DNA from: Terfezia claveryi | Lineage: Eukaryota; Ascomycota; Pezizomycetes; Pezizales; Pezizaceae | DNA: 64,000 nt | Assembly (NCBI GenBank): GCA_015179025.1 | Contig: WHUX01000076.1 | Location: forward strand, 1 to 64,000 | Direction of reading: 5' to 3' | In this document: positions 60,351 to 64,000 of the stretch, one piece after another | How the letters are laid out: each line of letters begins with the position of its first letter | How positions within the stretch are numbered: position 1 is the first letter of the stretch | Program-made: the position numbers and the translations under genes | The notes under the pieces: generated by a model | What the model was told of the DNA's origin: nothing | Databases searched by the model: none | What the model saw: the letters and a program-made list of their open reading frames with translations, nothing else

Positions 60351-61105
60351 GATGTACGAATGTTAGTTGAATGTATTAATGACTCTTATGATGGCTAATC
60401 AAGATTGTAGGCAGGCGCTAGCATTCTAGAAACGTGTGTAATTCGTAATCTAGGACATTATGCATCCGTACTCGAAGGGGTACAGTAGTCGATGCCGGAG
60501 GATTAGTCACCTGAACCTGACCCTGTGACATAATTACGTTTAGACAGATTGGAACACACTAGTTAGAACTTCATGGATATAAACATGATTAGACATATAT
60601 ATTCATTGGCAAGTGGTGTTACTTCTCTGAGTAGAGTACATATCATATTGGTATTATTACCTACTGATGAAATACTTAGGATTGATATGCGAAAGGGTCC
60701 ACCGTTGCTATGTAGGATGTTGGATGATCTCCGTCACGTGCACTTACAGTACCTAAGAACACCTACCTAATTATAGAGTACCAGTACAGTGTTATGTACT
60801 TGGCGAGGTCAATACTTCTCTGCAGGAATTTCGTGATGATTTTACTACCAGCGGAAAGTTGAAGCATGAGAGTCAATACTTGTGTTAGTTGAGGCCTGTG
60901 TGGTTATGTAGCGTTGTTATTGAGTAGAAATATACAAAAATTTAGCCAGCCTTTTGTCTGACCCCAAGTTCATGTGGTTTATATGGGGGTATGTTATAGA
61001 CGCTGGGATATCGATTATTACTAAGTTAGAACAGAGCCCTTTCAGGTGAAGTGAACACAGGGCCTCTAGATTGATTTTTTAAAAATATACCGATGAGCAT
61101 GAAAG
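60351..61105. other. No gene recognised
   Basis: Intergenic; only a 65-codon frame with no family match. Confidence 0.4.
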
Positions 61106-62457
61106 CTAGTTTGATAATGGATGGTAAATGTAGTTATTTACAAAGGGTATCGGCATCAAAGAGTAGGGAGGAGAATGTAAAGACGTTAAGCTTGCATGAC
61201 ATGAATTTATCTGGTTGTCACTGTGGATCCACCTCAAGCGCCTCGTGTCCAACGACCAAACTCGCACGTGACGTTTGTGTCCCAAGACGGCATTGGAGCG
61301 AAATATTTTCGCAAATCCGTCCTCCACATCTTCATCGAATAATCTATCCATTCCAGTTTCACTGATCCTTTTTTGGTACCTTCTCTTTGCAACCACAGAC
61401 CCAGTATCCTCTTTTCCATGGCCATCACTCCCTTTCTCTCTCGTTCCTCTAATGATGCTTCTTAGCGCCGGTAAGCATGCTGCATACGTTGCAAATGCTC
61501 TGTCAATCTCGCTCCACAATTCAATTTCTCCAAAGTGGGTAAATGAGGTGAAAGGGTCGCGGATGATATAGTAGACTATTGTGTAGCGTACGGTGGAGGC
61601 TATAATGGGGATACTACCGATAATAAATACAAACGCGGCGGCGAACCATTGACGGGGACCAAGAGAGTGGCGGATGTTGTAGACGAACGTCAGGCCAATT
61701 ATCATGACTGAGTTGATGGCGGATAAAATTAGCAATTACGACTCCGAAGGGTTATGAGTAGGTCACGGTGCAATTTGAAATACCTATCAGGTCGGTAGAA
61801 ACGTTCAGAACATAAAATATCGTCCCAGTGTGAAGATCTAACCCAATATGACAGAAATCTTTGAGCGTGAAATGGCTGCAGACCATACGTCCGTTAGCTT
61901 TGATTCATTGTACCGGATAGCATTTGCACGAACTACATACAACATTCTACTCAGCGGCCTACACAGAGGAAATTGATCAGATGCATGACCAGGAAGGTAG
62001 CCATAAGAACCATCATCGAGAAATATAGTAGCCATCTCAATGTCTTCGTAATATGCGCATGCAAAATCCAGTAAAAGGCAATAAACGATGCTTTAATGAG
62101 CCAGAGGATTGTAATATATATCGTTGCCGCTGCCAACACTGACTATGTCCACGGAACCAAGACTGTTAGCCTAAGCACCGTGTGCTCAGCATGATATAAC
62201 ATACCTTCAATTGTCTTGGAGAAAGAATCACAAATGGATCTTTTTGACTTCATTAATGTAATATTCTTCCAAATGTGATATACCAGGAATAATGTCCGCA
62301 TCACCTGCGCTGAAATTATTAACCAGTCACTGATGACCAATGCCTTGACTCTGCCGCCAGGTGTTCGAACATTCAGATAAATCCGTATGTAAATCATGAT
62401 TAAAGAGGTGACTATGATGATAGCCTCGAGGGCGATGTGCCCCACTGCGGAAACCAT
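61106..62457 (-). pseudogene. Fungal rhodopsin-family (PTH11-like) membrane protein with a 2 bp frameshift
   Basis: Four exons: 62457-62205, 62138-61941, 61875-61784 and 61707-61106. Introns are 66, 65 and 76 bp, with a GCTAAC or GCTAAT branch site in each. Several membrane helices are visible (VGHIALEAIIIVTSLIMIYI, ATIYITILWLIKASFIAFYW, LLYFSMMVLMATFLVMHLI, TIFYVLNVSTDLI, FAAAFVFIIGSIPIIASTV). The WLIKASF..FYW and LNVSTD signatures plus the WSEID.A....A.CLPALR ending fit the fungal rhodopsin/PTH11 group of plasma-membrane proteins, some of which act in sensing. A duplicated GT at 61961-61964 (CTCTGTGTAGG) shifts the frame in exon 2. Without it all four exons join with no stop, 380 residues in total. 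It could be a recent pseudogene, an allele or a sequencing error. Confidence 0.75.
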
Positions 62458-64000
62458 TCTTTCCTAACTCCCTTTTGTTTAATCTGAGCTCCGGTCGCGT
62501 CGGGCGCTTGAAACTTGAAATAGGTCAACTTTGAACCACCTCCATAGAACTTGACGGCTCAGGAATTGGCAACCGTGCTAGCTGAAGAACCAAGTATCAC
62601 GCTGTGAGAATTTTGGAACTCCTCCCCCATATCATGTAGAACATTTTATTTAGGGGGAAATTCCGAGAATTTCGTATTGTAGCACAAGGTCCAGTAGTCC
62701 CTTTTCAGATCATCTGGATATGTTTTCGCGGAAAATTGCGAATTTATATGGCCATGCCGTAGCGAAGCAACATCCATCTATAGAACCTGCAGTGAATACA
62801 CTTTTCCAACGAAAAAGCGTACACCCCATGTCATGCATGTAGAAGTGGACACACATTGTATAAAGCAGAGATTCGCACATGTAGTCAGCACATTGATTGT
62901 TTGGTGGCTACCTCTATGTACCTGATATTGTAAACAGTCCGAAACCCAAGTGGCTGTCCTCCGAGACGTTGTGCAACTAGACTAATATAAAATGAATATA
63001 AGACGGCATGGCGCCATGATAGATGCTGTATATATCACTATGGGATAAATCTATGTATAAGTAAGTACACCCTTATGTTTGTGGTTTCGTCGCTAGGGTG
63101 AAGGGAACACTCATTAGGCACTCTTGGGATAAGCATACTGGCACTCAATATATGTATATGTTCTGGGCCGTGCGGAATTGCAGGGCCGTTCCGGAATGGC
63201 ATATATATGCGCACTTCAATAACTGTTCTACAATACCACAGCAACACATGTGGTAAATACTTGCAAATAGAGGTATATACAACTTGGGGTTATTTTGCAG
63301 CGGGCTACTTAATCAAACGATGAACAAAGGGATAGAGCACAAGTAATCAAACATAATAGAGAGGATAAAGCAAGTGGGATAGAGCACAAGCGATATAGAG
63401 GTAGCTTAAAAAACTCGAGTAATAACCGTGACATTGAACTTTACCGGACACAATGTACGAGATCACAATACGGCCGGCTTACAGAATCTCTTACCTCTAC
63501 CAGAACTAGGGCAGTTATATAGGTCGCTCGATGCTTTGAAATATAACATTGAGGATTGGTCAGTACGTGAAAAATTCCATTTCACAGTGAGAGTTAAGTG
63601 TAGCGCTCGAGTGATATTTAAGTACAAAGATATGTGACTGGCAATCTCGATCAGTTTATTAAATCCTCAACATACCTCTATTACACCTTAAACTCACATT
63701 CAACTGCTTGCTACTGACCAGCATTGGCTCTGGCGACATATTCCACAATGCCTACTCGGACTCCTCATAACTAAGTTCTATCTGTCTCTTTATTTGATGT
63801 TTTATCACTTGCACTTTATCCCCTTCATGTTGATTAGTTGCACTCTATCCGTTTGTTCTTTGTTTAATTAAGGAACTTGCTGTACGTAAAGTAACTTTAA
63901 TATTGGAAATACTTCTATTTGGTATTTACTACAAGCGGTATGGGAGTGTCGCTGTGGTATTTAGAACCGTGTGGCATTGTAGAAATTATACCCGTGTCGT
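62458..64000. other. No gene recognised
   Basis: It is the upstream flank of the rhodopsin-family gene, with AT-rich sequence and only short frames (up to about 70 codons). No motif is recognised. Confidence 0.4.

Overview
The window looks like a gene-poor, transposon-rich stretch of nuclear DNA from a filamentous ascomycete (Pezizomycotina). The reasons are short 59-124 bp GT-AG introns with GCTAAC/TACTAAC-type branch points, a fungal SUR2-type sphingolipid hydroxylase, a TCTP gene, a fungal rhodopsin-family membrane protein, chromodomain Ty3/gypsy elements, a Plavaka-type transposase, and many C-to-T (CpA to TpA) lesions like those left by repeat-induced point mutation (RIP). The species cannot be told.

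Layout. 1-3.3 kb holds eroded remains of a DUF6532-like protein gene and a 248 bp MITE. 3.3-8.53, 20.65-21.24 and 35.12-35.64 kb are three pieces of one very AT-rich, RIP-degraded gypsy element read on the minus strand. RT remnants lie near 7.1-7.4 kb, the C-terminal gag part at 21.0-21.24 kb and the N-terminal gag part at 35.12-35.39 kb. Two later insertions split it. The first is a tandem pair of younger chromodomain gypsy elements (8531-20650; LTR-internal-LTR-internal-LTR) flanked by a perfect GTACT duplication. The second is a 13.9 kb DNA transposon (21244-35121) with CATCAG inverted ends and a 2 bp AG duplication. Removing that insertion and one AG copy rejoins the gag reading frame exactly.

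Inside the 13.9 kb element are minus-strand pseudogenes (DUF6532-like; a poly-Asn/Gln protein), a 450 bp TTG microsatellite, a 2.28 kb fold-back element with the same CATCAG ends, and a plus-strand Plavaka-type transposase broken by many Gln-to-stop changes. Two MITEs at 2.3 and 5.3 kb share the same ends, so the window holds a candidate transposon family ranging from 0.2 to 13.9 kb.

35.6-51.9 kb is mostly non-coding, with small MITEs and two uncertain ORFs. 51.9-55.7 kb holds the two clearly intact host genes, arranged divergently: TCTP (minus, four exons) and SUR2 (plus, three exons). The right end carries a LINE 3' fragment, a frameshifted Myb/SANT-like gene and a rhodopsin-family gene whose only visible lesion is a 2 bp duplication.
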